Part shown: piece by piece, positions 39,571 through 51,794 of the stretch
How positions within the stretch are numbered: the first letter of the stretch is position 1
Layout of the letters: the number at the start of each line of letters is the position of its first letter
Assembly: GCF_947179515.1 (NCBI RefSeq)
Contig: NC_067473.1
Span: 130,880,301-130,944,300 of the forward strand
DNA from: Apodemus sylvaticus
Lineage: Eukaryota; Chordata; Mammalia; Rodentia; Muridae
Direction of reading: 5' to 3'
DNA: 64,000 nt
Program-made: the position numbers and the translations under genes
Notes under the pieces: generated by a model
Databases searched by the model: none
Seen by the model: only the letters and a program-made list of their open reading frames with translations
Told to the model about the DNA's origin: nothing

Positions 39571-39994
39571 TGTCTTAGTTTGGGATTCTGTTGCTGTGCT
39601 GAAACACCATGCCCAAAGCAACTTGGGGGAGGAAAGGGTTTATTTGGCTTACTCTTCCATGTCACTGTTTATCATCAAAGGAAGTCAGATCAGAAACTCA
39701 AGCAGGACGGGAGACTGGGGACAGGAGCGTGTGCCAAGGCTATGGAGGACTGTTCCTTACTGGCCTGCTTAGCTCAGGAGTCCTTAGCCTGCTTTCTTTT
39801 AGAACACGAGACCTGTAGCCCAGGAATGGCACCACCAGCAATGGACTGGGCCCTTCCCCATTAATCACTAATTAAGAAAATGCCCCACAGGCCTGTCTAC
39901 TCACAGGTCTTATGGAGGCGCTTTTTCACATGAGATTCTCTTTACTCCAGTGTCTCTAACTTGTGTCAAGTTGACATAAATCTAGCCAGTGTAA
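39571..39994 (-). repeat. MaLR-like LTR, near full length
   Basis: Starts TGTCTTAGTTTGGG (complement of CCCAAACTAAGACA) and ends gtgtcaagttgacataaatc ... gccagtgta. Includes gggtttatttggcttac and aggaagtcagatcagaaact. Confidence 0.82.
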
Positions 39995-40002
39995 GCATTG
40001 TG

Positions 40003-40357
40003 GTACCTGGGATAAGAATGATTCTATAGGAATACTCAGTCACTAAAATGGCACTCTTTGAAAGGATTAGAAGGTGTGACCTTGTTGAAGGAAGTGCGCC
40101 ATTGGGGGTAGGCTTTGAGGTTTCAAAAGCCCACACCAGGGCCAGTCTCTCTCCATCACCTATGGATCAATCAGGATAGATCAGGTTAGAGCTCAGTTAG
40201 GGCCCTAGCACCATGCCTCCTGCCACCATTTTCCTTGCCATGATGACAATGGACCAAGCCTCAGGGGCCGTATGCCAGTCTCAATCACAAGCTTCCTTTT
40301 AAAGGAGTTTCCTTGATCGTGGCATCTCTTCACAGCAGTAGAATATTGACTAAGACA
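40003..40357 (+). repeat. ERVL-MaLR LTR
   Basis: aaggattagaaggtgtgacc, gtaggctttgaggtttcaaa, catcttcacagcag-like end and terminal gactaagaca. It lies tail-away from the preceding minus-strand LTR. Confidence 0.8.
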
Positions 40358-41057
40358 GCCATGTGTGACTTTCACAGAGCAGAGACTCACAGTCCACTCA
40401 GAGTAGGAACAGTAATTTTAAAAAGGCACATCCACTGTTATGTACAAATAAGTGTTCCTAGTCAGTGACTTACACAGAGTGGGAGATATTCTATGTGTAT
40501 GTTGCAGGTACATACACTTGTGCTGGGATGATAAACACATGCTCCAGGCACAGAGAAGGGTGTTTTTTGTTTTTACCTTAAAAGTAATTTCTGCAGGAAT
40601 TGAACAAATATTCATGCTTGCAAGTCAAGCGCTTCACTGAATGGAGCTATCACCTTAATTCTCATAGCCTCGAGACTTGCTTAGCCAGTGCAACGCTGGT
40701 GAAAATGATGGGTGCTACCTCTGGGTGGGCTTAAGGGCCATTCAGTGCCTTCCCCACAGCCTTCTCCTTCTGTTGCAACAGAAGCCATGTAACTACTTCC
40801 TGGGGGGATCAAGATCACTTTATCTGTTTACATCATTTTTTTCCTGCCTTGTCTTTCTTCCTCTTTTTCCCCTTTCCTGCGGTTCTCTGTGGTTATGTTG
40901 TAGAAGACCTTTGACTCTGTTACAGTCTTGTGACTTACAGAATATGTGCTGTCCTGGCTGATACAGACATATATTACTTGGAGATCCACTTATACTATAG
41001 TGTGAATTTTGCCTCTGGAGCTCCATGATGTGATAACACCAAGTTTCTTACATTGAT

Positions 41058-41243
41058 TAATTGATTGATTGATGATTGATTATGCATACAGAGTTCTGCC
41101 TGCATGTATAATTGTGCACCAGAAGAGGTCATCAGATTTCATTATAGATGGTTGTGAGCCACTGTATGGTTGCTGGGAATTGAACTCAGGACCCCTGGAA
41201 GAGAAGTTAATGCTGTTAACCGCCAAGCCATCTCTCCAGTCCC
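41058..41243 (-). repeat. B2 SINE
   Basis: (GATT)n-like tail, gatggttgtgagccactgta, gaattgaactcaggaccc, gccatctctccagtcccc. Confidence 0.9.
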
Positions 41244-41249
41244 CAGGTT

Positions 41250-42610
41250 TCTTCCCTTCTATGATGACAAGAAATGGGGAATAATTCTTACAGAGTATGC
41301 GCTGTCCTGGCTGAGTCTGTCATTGACTATGTGTGCCCAACTCTCTTGGCAGTGATGGGTCCTGGCTGACCAGACTGTTTTCTTGGAGAGTCTCTCCACA
41401 GCTAAACAAACAGTGCGGTACCACTTCTACAGCTGCAGCTAACTGAACCTGACAGCGGATACCTGGCTCACAATTGGGCCCTTCAGAATGTCAGCTCTGG
41501 TCTGTCCAGTTAGATGCCTGCACTGGAAGCCTAGCAGAGGAGCCTGAGATGGAGGAGGCTAACTGGAGGGGAGAAGCCAATGCATGGAGAGACCTTGAAT
41601 CACTCAGATTCTCTGATCCATTTACATGGTTTGAGCAGTTTTGAGAGATGTATCATTCTGCGGATTTACTTACACTACACTGTGAAAGATGTTCCCGGAG
41701 CTCTGCGTGCCGTGTGATACGGGGTGTCTTCCTGTCTATAAAAAGAAGGCAGTGGAAGATATGTCATTCCTGGGATAATGAAACAATAGTCATAATTTTA
41801 TGAAGCACATGGACAAAGAATAAACCTCCAGTTTGGCACCTGGGTCTGTGTAACACCAACCAGGTTCACAAACAGCTAATGTTACAGAAATGCAATAGAC
41901 AGAGAAAAGACTAATTGTCATCTTTGATTATGCAGGGCACTTTTTTTTTTCAATAGTTCAGGAGTGTTTGTGGGAAGCATCAACCCTGGTGTAGCAACAT
42001 GCTATTTATAGTTATCTGACTCTTTTCAATCTGCCACATACCATACGCCCACGGAGCCTTTCCCTGGGCTGATGCGTCTTCATGCCCTCTTCCTGGATAG
42101 AAATACCACCTCTAGCAGCCTTCCTCCTTTGATTTAACTCCCCAAATTGCCTAAGTGCATCCCTTCTATTCATTTCTTTCTGCAAGCTTGTCTTTTTACA
42201 TAGTGAAATATCTAAATATAAGTTTAGAGCCTCGTATATTTTAAGAGCGTTATGCCTTCTTTTGACACCTAATGTTAAAATATGCCATATAATCTCATCT
42301 CATACAATTCAAAGAAGTAATGGGAAACGTGCAGACAAATGCTCCCCCGCTGTTTTAAACTCCACTTAGGAGGTTTTATAGTTGAGGGCTTTGCCGACAT
42401 AGCTATTAGTCTCTTATTATGGCGAGTATATCATTTTTTTTTTTTTTATAAACCAGAAGAAGCTGCAGTTTTAGAGAGACACAGCATGTACAGTTCAGAG
42501 GCCGATTCCAGGCCCCTTGCTGGTTTTTAATCTGGGTCCAGTATGTTCTGGAATTGCAAGCATACAGTAAACACCAATCATTTCAATTTTAAGGGGGAAG
42601 AAAGTCATAG
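41250..42610. other. Intergenic unique sequence
   Basis: No repeat or gene recognised over 1.36 kb. Confidence 0.45.
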
Positions 42611-42615
42611 AAGTG

Positions 42616-42720
42616 AGTCAGGACTGGGGTTGCAGTTCAGAGTCTCTGCATTCGCACCTGAATGGCATTCGGGAGGCCTCGGGTTTGAGCTCCAGCATCC
42701 CTAAAACACACAGACCAAAA
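42616..42720 (+). repeat. ID-like SINE, diverged
   Basis: gactggggttgcagttcag ... ctcgggtttgagctccagca ... ctaaaacacac. Confidence 0.5.
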
Positions 42721-42904
42721 GCAGATAAAAAAGAGAAAGGGGGGAATTCCCCTGTCATTCCCATTGCTTTGCACCTTTGCTGTTAGAAATCACTCAATTC
42801 AAATCTTAATCTTTTTTTACACTACCACATGTATTTTCTCCTCCTCTGCCGGCATTGAAAGCTTCCTTAATCTCCGAGGATTAAATAATGTCTCATATAC
42901 CCTA

Positions 42905-43235
42905 ATCTGTGTGTGCATGCACATGTGTGCATGGGCACACTTGGGCATGCAGGGGTGTGTGCTCATGTGTGTGCATGCCTGAGAAAGCTGGGGGACAAGC
43001 TCAGTGCCACCCTTCAGTTGCCATCCACTGATTCCGAGACAGGGTCCCTCACTAGCATGGAGCTCGCCGAGAAGGCTGGAGAGCTGGCCAGCAGGTCCCG
43101 GAGATCTGCCTGGCTCTACCTCCCAAGCACTACATGCACAAGTGTGGGCCACCGGGCTGGACCTTTCTCCACACGGGGATCAACCCTTAGATCTTTATTG
43201 ATATTCAGTAAGGGCTTTTCTGGTTGAGCTTTCTC
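42905..43235 (-). repeat. B4-type SINE
   Basis: Antisense TG-rich tail, gagacagggtccctcactag, gagctggccagcaggtcc, caacccttagatctttattg. Confidence 0.75.
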
Positions 43236-43291
43236 CTTAGCTTACTTCAAATTACCTTAAGATCATTTCATCACCACCTAATTTCTTCTAG

Positions 43292-43345
43292 AAATAATAA
43301 TAATAATAATAATAATTATTAATAATAATAATAAATAGTAATATT
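43292..43345 (+). repeat. (AAT)n microsatellite
   Basis: ATA units with an internal inversion (aataattattaata). Confidence 0.92.
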
Positions 43346-43451
43346 ACCCACACATGTTAGCACATCCATCTTCATAGGTACCAGCCTGCTGTTTGGGCAA
43401 TCAACTGGCAGTTACAGTACAACAAAGCAGATGAATTGATAGACTTGACGA

Positions 43452-43464
43452 TCCATTGTGAATT
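43452..43464. repeat. Target-site duplication, left copy, of the Rpl19 retrocopy
   Basis: Matches 44146-44159 except for one mismatch and one indel, consistent with an insertion that has aged. Confidence 0.8.
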
Positions 43465-44145
43465 CGTTTTTTAAGGCTTGTTTTATTTTAGTGGCTGATC
43501 CACGTGAGGCCACAGCCAGTTCACTATGTATAGATATGAGGGATGTTTTATTTCTTGGTCTCCTCCTCCGTGGACAGAGTCTTGAGGATCTCTTGTCTTC
43601 TTGGCCTGGAGGCACTCCTCCAGGAGCTTCTGTGCTTCCTTGGTCTTAGACCTGGGAGCCTCAGCCTGGTCAGTCAGCAGCTTCTTGCTGGCCTTGTCTG
43701 TCTTCAGCTTGTGGATGTGCTCCGTGAGAATCTGCTTGTATTTGAATACTTTCCCTTTGACCTTCAGGTACAGGCTGTGATACATATGGCGGTCAATCTT
43801 GGATTCCCGATATCTCCTGAGGAGCCGGCGCGGGATCCTCATCCTGCTCATCCAGGTCACCTTCTCAGGCATCGAGCATTGGCAGTACCCTTTCTCTTTC
43901 CTGGGCCCACATGCCTGCCCTTCCATCGGGCCAAGGTGTTTTTCCTGCAGTAAACTTGGGAATGGACAGTCACAGGCTTCTGGATGATGAGCCCATCTTT
44001 GATCTGCTGACCGGAGTTGGCATTGATGATTTCATTGGTCTCATTGGGGTCCAACCAGACCTTTTTCCCACACTAGAGGCAAGCCTCTTCTGTAGCCTGA
44101 GCATACTCATTCATGGCTGTGGACGCAGCAGCGATAGGAAAGAGC
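43465..44145 (-). pseudogene. Rpl19-ps: Processed Rpl19 pseudogene
   Basis: An intronless copy of ribosomal protein L19 mRNA. It starts with the 5' UTR pyrimidine tract (CTCTTTCC, complement of about 44137-44144), followed by a duplicated ATGA and the start codon at 44108-44110. The reading frame is broken several times: a loss after ASSV near residue 14, a 9-nt loss of RKL after QQI, a one-base loss after GTANAR, a lost Lys in RESKK, and a frame change near the C-terminus. The TAA at 43548-43550, 3' UTR, AATAAA (complement of 43482-43487) and a short poly-A remnant (43467-43472) follow. The CDS span is 563 nt against 591 in the intact gene. A target-site duplication, TCCATTGTGAATT at 43452-43464 against TCCTTTGTGAAATT at 44146-44159, shows L1-mediated insertion. 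Not expected to encode protein. Confidence 0.95.
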
Positions 44146-44159
44146 TCCTTTGTGAAATT

Positions 44160-45030
44160 AAAAAAAAAAATCCTACCTAATTAAATCATTGCTTCTGTGG
44201 GTGATCAAGGAGACAGATATCACCTATGGAGGCCGACTTCAATCTGTTCCACAGGGGACAGACTGAATCCATTGGCCCTCAGTACATTTTTTTTGAACTC
44301 AGGTTATCTTGGAAGCATATCTCCCCATCTAGGGAAATTGTAAGTGGAGCTTATTCAAGTGTACCTGTTGGGTCCTGGCTGGCTAATTGCCCTTGGCACT
44401 CTCAGGCTTTCAACAGCCAGCCATTTACTGGAGGAACCTTGGCTGCATTTGCTAATATCAAAATGGGCACATGGATAAGAGCACATCTGGAAGATCCATT
44501 CTCCAACACATACACTCCCAGCTAACTCAGGAAGCTCATCTTCTCAGGAGCCTCAGTTGGTCTCCTGGGCCAATTTTACTCTTCTGTTCACCTTGGTCTC
44601 TCTGCCAGCTAGCCCTGTGAAAGGGAGCTTGGCGTCCCCATATTCTCTGCTGGCTAGACAGCTTCTGTCTAGTATGGCGTAGAAAGCCTTGCTGAAGTGG
44701 TCTCCCATGTCCATCTAGGCAGTAATTACAGTTAGAGGTGAGCTGGGGCTGGGCAAAAGCCAAGCATGGGGGCAGGCTGAGGACACATTGGTATTTCAAG
44801 GATGCTGAACCCGACCGAAGGAGCATTGGTTACATGTGTGGTTTATGATAGGCTGGCCATACTACAGGGCAAGTCACACTCCCACGAGCTGCTGGGCAAC
44901 CCGAACTGAACTAGGTGGGGGGGAAACAAGCATACTCAAAGTTGAGTGGTTGTGGAGGTGATGACGGTAGAGAGGGTAGCTATGGAAGAGACCGGGACGG
45001 GGAGGGGAGGGCAGTGACTGTGACCAAAAT
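44160..45030. other. Intergenic, no gene recognised
   Basis: Begins with an A run at 44160-44170 next to the Rpl19 retrocopy. The open frames in it (44226-44525 plus, 44536-44826 minus) show no motif I recognise. Confidence 0.45.
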
Positions 45031-45048
45031 AAATCATCTGACATTCTT

Positions 45049-45246
45049 TTTTTGGGGGGGGGTTGGTTTTTTTTGTTTGTTTGTTTGTTTGCTTTTTTTT
45101 TTTTTTTTGGATTTGGTTTTTTCCAGACAGGGTTTCTCTGTGTGGCCCTGGCTATCCTGGAACTCACTCTGTAGACCAGGCTGGCATCTGCCTGCCTCTG
45201 CCTCCCAGAGTGCTGGGATTACAGGCGCGCGCCACCACTGCCCGGC
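45049..45246 (-). repeat. B1 SINE with perfect target-site duplication
   Basis: Poly-T/(GTTT)n tail then gacagggtttctctgtgtgg ... gcgcgccaccactgcccgg. TCATCTGACATTCTT flanks it at 45034-45048 and 45247-45261 (15 bp), so this is a recent insertion. The gcctcaaactcag segment after aggctgg is missing. Confidence 0.95.
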
Positions 45247-45305
45247 TCATCTGACATTCTTAAGGAATTCATAAAACATTATTTTATAAAAGAACAAAAA
45301 TTAAA

Positions 45306-45480
45306 ATGAGGGCTGGTGAGGTGGCTCACAGGGTGAAGGTGTTTGCTGGTAAGCCTGGTGACCTGAGTTGGAGCCTCGGAATCCATGCAAGGTGAACGGG
45401 GAAAACTGACCTTATAAAGTTGTCTATGATCTTTACAAACATGTTTCCATACACACACCATGTAGACACACAAACGCCCA
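45306..45480 (+). repeat. B3 SINE
   Basis: gggctggtgaggtggctcac head, gacctgagttggagcctcgg, and CA-rich tail. Confidence 0.75.
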
Positions 45481-46039
45481 CACTCTCCCCATTATATTAA
45501 TAGTAAAAAATAATCAAGTAAAAACTTGATTTTAAGATAAAAAAATCCAAAATGAAAATGGGTATAGACTATTAGAGAAAAATTGTGTAACACTAAAATC
45601 CAACTTATCTTTATGAACAGTGTGAGAGTTCCTCCTCAGAGCAAAACATAAATAATATTCCATGGAAACAAGAGCTCAGCTATGCTGACCTTTGACCTTC
45701 CATCTCTTGCCTTCACCTTTGGCTCTGGCTGTAGACCAGCAACTCTAGAAGATTTTCAATGCTTTGACCCAATAGCTGAATGTTTAGAAATCTATTAGTT
45801 AATCAGATTCTTTGGGATTCAAGTGGGAAGGATATCTCCTTGAAACCAATAATAATGCTTGAGCCATTTAAAGTAATTTCTTGAAATGATCCTTAAGGCT
45901 AAATGTCAGTGATCAGATCTACCATCTTTATTGCTAATGCTAAAATCAAGTCATCATGATATACTAAGGAAAACATTCATTTGATTCAGATTCAGGCTGT
46001 TAGCTTGTTTTACTCTAAGCTTATAAAAACCAACAACAA

Positions 46040-46675
46040 CAACCACTATGGAAACCAGTCTGGCAGTTCCTCAGAAAACTGGACATGACGCTTCCAGAGG
46101 ACCTTGCTATACCTCTCCTGGGCATATATGCAGAGGATTCCCCAGCATGCAATAAGGACACATGCTCCACTAATGTTCATAGCAACCTTATTTATAATAA
46201 CCAGAAGCTGGAAAGAACCCAGATGTCCCTCAGTGGAGGAATGGAGACAGAAAATGTGGTATATATACACAGTGGAGTATTATTCAGCAATTAAAAACAA
46301 TGAATTCATGAATTTTTTAGGCAAATGGTTGGAACTGGAAAATATCATCCTAAGTGAGGTAACGCAACCACAAAAGAATACACATGGAATGCAATCATTG
46401 ATAAGTGGATATTAATTAGCCCTGAAGCTCTGAATACTGAAGATACAATTAGCATATCAAATGATTCCCGTGAAGAAGGAAGAAGAGGGCCCTAATCCTA
46501 GAAAGGCTTGATCCAGCATTGTAGGGGATTACCAGGACATAGAAAAGGGAAGGGGAAAGATAGGAGAATGGATGGAGAGAAGAGGACTTATGGGAAATAT
46601 TGGGAGGGGGGAACTGGGAAAGGGGAAAGCTTTTGGAATGTAAACAAAGAATATAGAAAATATATATATATATAA
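46040..46675 (+). mobile_element. 5'-truncated L1 3' end
   Basis: Encodes the end of ORF2, including MWYIYTVEYYSAIKNNEF and QKNTHGMQSLISGY, in a short open stretch, then the G-rich 3' UTR and an AT-rich tail near 46660. The upstream frame is broken. Non-functional. Confidence 0.93.
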
Positions 46676-46689
46676 AAACCCAACCAACA

Positions 46690-47820
46690 CATGACAACAA
46701 AAAAACCAACAACCAACCAGTAAAATTCTAAACTGTAAGAGAAGGAAAGTGATCTCATGTTAGAAAACACTGAATTAAATCCAGAGTGCGCGTGTCTGGG
46801 TATGTGTCCACGTAGGTGTCTTTGTGTGCAGGTAGACTCCACACTCTTTAGGACTCTGCCTGTGTGCACAGGCATCTGTGGACACGCGTGCTCATAACCA
46901 GCATTCCTTACTGAGATGAACCTGTGGAGCTCAGGGTCTGTCGGTCTCAGCACCACTGATGCTGTAAGTTAGAAGAACCTTCTCTGAGGGTCTATCCTGG
47001 ACATCTCAGGACATTAGCTGGTATCAGTGATCTCTACCTACAAGATGCATGTAGAGTGTCTTCCATGTCAGTTGTGAGAATCAAATAAGACACCCTCCAT
47101 TGTCAAATGTCCTCTGCTGGTAAAAAAAAAAAAAAAATCCCTCCCCTCCCACACCTAAAGATTGACAGCAGTCAGAAAGGAAGATTTGACATTGTTTCTC
47201 TGAATGTCGTTGCTATGTCTTGGAAGAAATTTTTGATTTATCTTTGAGATAGTGTTACAAAATCTAAACTATGAATAACAGAAGAAAGATTAAACATTTA
47301 CATATCTAAACAGTACGCATTTAATAACAAACACTGTCTTCTGAAAACAAGAGGCATTCCGGGGGTTCTTATTGTAAATGAATTTAGCAGCGTTTATTTA
47401 AAATTTGCACCTTTGCAATGAACTTAAATAGATTCAGGGAACTGGATGTTAAATAAAGAGATAGAAAGGTCTAATTTTCTGGTTCATTAAGCTAGCTGAT
47501 TTCCAGACATTGTGCATATTTCTTTAAATTTCCTATTTCTGAGCAGCGGAGACAGTGTGGGATCTGTCTGTGATGTCGTGTGTCAGCCAATTAGAGCTCA
47601 AATGGATGAAATCCCATCTCATCAGCGATACATGCAGCACCTGTTATCTCTTTGCTGAATACTTGTCAGCATCCCCCTGCCCCAGCAGCTGCTGTGGGGC
47701 TTGCTTTACATGCTCAAGTCCGTATGATGTATCGAAGAAGCAATTATTTGGGCTGTGTTCCTCTGACGCTATTACTCTACTCTGGATCATACGTGTTCAC
47801 CTAAATCCTGCTTTTGTGTG
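46690..47820. other. Long repeat-free intergenic stretch
   Basis: 1.1 kb without recognisable repeats except an A run near 47120. Includes the candidate element at 47200-47800. Confidence 0.5.
47200..47800. promoter_or_regulatory. Candidate conserved non-coding element
   Basis: Repeat-free, with CAATTAG, an E-box CAGCTG at 47686-47691 and several TTATCT/AAATAG motifs. An accidental open frame spans part of it (47555-48055). Enhancer status is inference. Confidence 0.3.
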
Positions 47821-48674
47821 CATTCATGTGCATGTGAGCACACATGAATGTGGGGGGGGGTGTCTCAGGGAGCAGAAGACAATCTCCGGGGGTGTTCCTC
47901 GGGTGCAGATGGTCCACTATGGTTTTATTTGGTTGGTGTGTATGTGTGTGTGTATGCCCATGGGCATGTATGTGAGTGCACATATGTGTGTATTGTGTGT
48001 GTGTGAGAGAGAGAGACAGAGACAGAGACATAGGGAGAACACACCCTATGGATAAAGCTTCATCAGAGCGACCCAGAATGGGAGGAGTTTCCCATGAGAG
48101 TAACAGGCAGACAAAAGAGAGACCTGGGCACACTTTAAGAGAAGTCAGAGAAGGGCTCTGGGAAGGGGTGTGTTTTGTATCATACTTACAGTTCCCCTAA
48201 GATGTAGACACTGGAAGGCTGAGTTTCCATCTCACAGCCCATGGTGTTGAGCAACTGTGATGGGAACTCTGATATCTTGGGGAAAAGACCTAACTGAGTT
48301 GAGCCTGTTTTCTTCAACTAGGATACGGCGTGAGCACTGAGGCTTCACAGGCCTGTGGAGAGTCCCCTTGTTCTGCTGACTTCAGAGCCGATGTCTGGGA
48401 TGACTGAAGCTGGATGTTGGCAGCCAGCACTGCCTCTCTGTGCTGGGGCTGTGATGCCCGACTCTTCTGCAGTAGACGCACAGTCGCTTCTGGCTTCTGC
48501 TTCTGCTCAGTGATATCAGTGTGAAATCTCCCAACTACAATACGCATTTGGTTGTCACTTCACTCTCCCTGTTCCCACCGATGCTCCTGAGTAGTGGTAC
48601 TTGGCGCTCATTTTAGAGAGGAAGTGCTGGGTTCTAATATGTATTCTTCAAAAGGGCACATTTTAAAGCAGTGA

Positions 48675-48845
48675 TTTTTAAACTTTGCTTTAAATGTATT
48701 CATTTTATGCGTGGATGTTTTTCTTGAATCTGTGTATGTACAACACATGCATGCTTGGTGCCTGTGAAGGCCAGAAGAAGGTATCAGGTCCCCTGGAACT
48801 GGAGTTACAGATGCTTGTGAGCCACCATGCTGGGAAATGAGCCCT
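48675..48845 (-). repeat. B2/B3 SINE
   Basis: tgtatgtacaacacatgcat, gtcccctggaactggagtta, cttgtgagccaccatgctgg. Confidence 0.75.
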
Positions 48846-49654
48846 ACTCTCAAAAAATGTTACCTCTTTTTTTTTTCTTTTCTGAAATTAAAGACATCTC
48901 TGACCCATTTCAAACAATTTCTACCATGGAGAATGCAACAAATGCATTCTGCTAAGAAACAATTTAGATGGGAATGTGCCTTCTTGAACAACAGGAAGTG
49001 ACATTTCAAAGATGGAGGCCTCACACTCCATTCAGGAACTAATTCTCATCCTAGCAAGAGGCGTGTGCATCCCTCCGCACCTACATGGCTCTGGTGGTCT
49101 CTCTAAGCAACACTGCATTTCCTTAGGACAGCTCATCGCATCTATTACTTTTCTCCTGGGCTGTAATGGCTAAGGACCCAGTGTGTCTCATGACTTTCTT
49201 TAGATCTCAAAGCATCACCACCAAGGTTATTAACACCCCAGCAAAGTTGTAACTGAAGTCTCGCCTCATATGAACTCTTTCTTGCCTGGCAAGTTGTCAC
49301 AATATTACAAGGTACTGGTAACAATATTATCTTGTTTTTATAGTCTTATTATTAAGGATATAAAATTGAATTGAATTGAAGAAAACTAATGCAAAATGTG
49401 AGGCTACTGTAATTTACTGCATGGAAATGATATAGTATGCATATTTTTAAAATGGAATTTTCCTAATGTAGAGTTTAAAAATCTGTTCAAGCAGAATGGA
49501 TTATATTAACGGGATCTGCTGATTCTACAAACATACAAAAGCTACTGTAGTGGAGGGTTAAAATAATCATGGAAGATATATCTTTGACATGTTCCTTCTT
49601 AAGATGAAACACTACTTTGCTACTGTCTGTAGCAAGCATTATGGGGCTGAAAAA

Positions 49655-50035
49655 GAAAAGGGTGGGGGTGGGGCTCAGTCAATCAAGTGTTCACAACCTA
49701 AGCATGAGAGCGTGGATTCCCTGCACCCACATACAAATGGGCATGGCGGCACACACCTATAACCCCAGAACGGAGGGGGATGGGATCAGGAGAACCTCTG
49801 GGGCTAACTTGCTAGCCACCCTAGAGAAACTAGTGAGCTCCGGTTTGGGGGAGGACACAGTCTCAAAAACTAAAGTGGAGAGCAATCGAGAAAGACACCT
49901 GAAGTGCTGCAGCTGGAGCTCAGCGGTTAAGAGAAAGACACTTGACTTGGACCTCTGGGCTCCACATGCACACGTGCATGTGTGTGCACTTGCACAGACA
50001 CACAGATGAACATGTATACACACATATGCACACAA
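49655..50035 (+). repeat. B4-type SINE
   Basis: gggcatggcggcacacacc, ctaacttgctagccaccct, cacagtctcaaaaactaaag, CA-rich tail. Confidence 0.7.
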
Positions 50036-50164
50036 CTAAATAATGAGACCAGCTCCCACAGGGCACAATCTTCAACCTGCTTATGAGCTTAAAGAACACT
50101 GCAGTTGTTAGGGTGGCCAGCTGGGTGGGTCAGAGTACATCCCTGTGGACAGAGAGCCCCTGAG

Positions 50165-50480
50165 ATAATCAGCTTATAAGGAGGAAAGGTCTGTCTTGGC
50201 TCACAGCTTTGGAGTTCCAGTCTGACTCACCAGCTCTGTTGCTTCTGGGTTGTGGTTAGACAGCACACAGTGGCAGGAAGGCATTGCAGAGCAAAGCCCT
50301 TCATGCGGGGCCAAGGAGCAGCAGACATGAAGAAGAGGCTAGAGAGCTACTACTCCCTGAGAGAACTTACAGTGGTCCCTCTAGGGAAGGTCAGTCAGTT
50401 CCCTTTTCACATAATTCTCCTAGTGTCCCACTCTCAAAGTCATGTTCTGGGGACACAGACTGATCAGGCTACATGTGAGT
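50165..50480 (-). repeat. MaLR-like LTR remnant
   Basis: agcttataaggaggaaagg, ggctcacagctttggagttcc, gggttgtggttagacagcac resemble the antisense 3' part of MST/MLT-type LTRs. Confidence 0.5.
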
Positions 50481-50999
50481 ATAACCCACTTTGCCTAAGC
50501 TGATTTTTGAATCAACCAAGACAATGGCTCTGACTGCTTGTGTCTTGATGCAAGTCAACACGAGGCTACCAGACCACAGGAGCAGTCCATGCATTCAGTA
50601 TTATCAAGTAATCGGGCTTTAAGAAATGTCAGTTTCCATTGTGAATATCTTTGGTAAAGAGGTAAACAAACCTTCATGTTTATATCTGTATCTTTTTAGT
50701 AATCTGAGCCTTTCAAAGAGAGGTACCTATACAATATTTTCTCCACGCTCTTAAATATGATAACAGGCAACACAGGAGGAAAGTCAGTGAACCGCTTGTA
50801 AGGGAAAATCAAGTATCTACCTATAGTCTAAAGCACAGTCCAATCAGACGAAACTTACATACAAATATAACTCAAGAAAACCACTAGAAGAAAATGTACA
50901 GAGATCTGTTTTCTAAGCCTAACTGGGGTTACTGTCTTTCTCGATGGACTTCTGTTTGTTCTCTATTTATTTAAATTTATTAAATATAATTAAGTTTTA

Positions 51000-51450
51000 A
51001 CGATGACTTTTGAAAACAATAAAAGCCTAGGTCCAGAAAGAAAACAAAAAAGTTTAATATTTTTAAACAAATTGAAACCTAGGTTTCATTGATATCATAT
51101 GGAGAGCGAGCACTGTTTAGCACATTTTTTGCATACTGAGTCAGTACAACGGTAAATCTCATCCAAAAGAAAGAATGGCCATCCAACATCAGCATTTGAC
51201 GCCCTCAGGAGTCATGGCCCCTTATTGAAAGCATAACATTTCCCTAGATGGTTTAGAGATCTGGGGTTTCAAAATGCCTACGACAGTTTACGGAAACCAC
51301 AGCTGAAGGGTAAGCACGTTCTTCCGCACTCTGCTTACATCAGGCAATTGCTAGCAGAGATCCTTAATAATTTTCAGGCCTAAATCGTTCTCTCCCTAAA
51401 AGACCGCACCAAACCTAATGGTTTCCAATTAATTTTTATTAAAGATCTAT
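51000..51450. promoter_or_regulatory. Candidate conserved non-coding element
   Basis: Repeat-free and CpG-retaining, with a tgagtcagt AP-1-like site, ggaaaccacagc RUNX-like and caattaat homeobox-like words. Composition-based only. Confidence 0.28.
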
Positions 51451-51794
51451 GCACACATTTGCTTTCTGAGCTGCAGCCCACAAAAAATGGGAAGGCCATG
51501 AGTCAGGTTCTTAGGTTTTCACTGGGCCTCTCTGAGCACAGGCCACACCCTTGTAGGAATGAGAAAAAGACATCCCTCCCAGTGGATAAATTAGAAAAAG
51601 GCACCTCCTTTGACGGAAAGAATTAGGAAATGGCGCTCTTCCCCTGGGTGTGTGAGGCGCACTATCCACTGGGTTTCCACATCCCTTTGGTGCCTCTGAC
51701 TGGAAGCCTTCAGCCTAGTCATGTGTGTGCGGTTGCCCCATATCCTCACCACACAAAGCCTGCTTCTTGCCATCCTTGCTTCACGATGAGGCTT

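Noticed and set aside
43483..43926. 147-codon minus-strand frame resembling a ribosomal protein
   Set aside because: Part of the frameshifted Rpl19 processed pseudogene, not a functional gene.
43543..43953. 136-codon plus-strand frame
   Set aside because: Antisense shadow of the Rpl19 retrocopy.
44226..44525. 99-codon plus-strand frame next to the Rpl19 retrocopy
   Set aside because: No family recognised and no splice or promoter context. I could not support a gene.
46104..46415. 103-codon plus-strand frame
   Set aside because: End of L1 ORF2 in a 5'-truncated copy.
47555..48055. 166-codon plus-strand frame
   Set aside because: Ends in TG/GA microsatellite sequence with no domain. Treated as a possible non-coding element instead.
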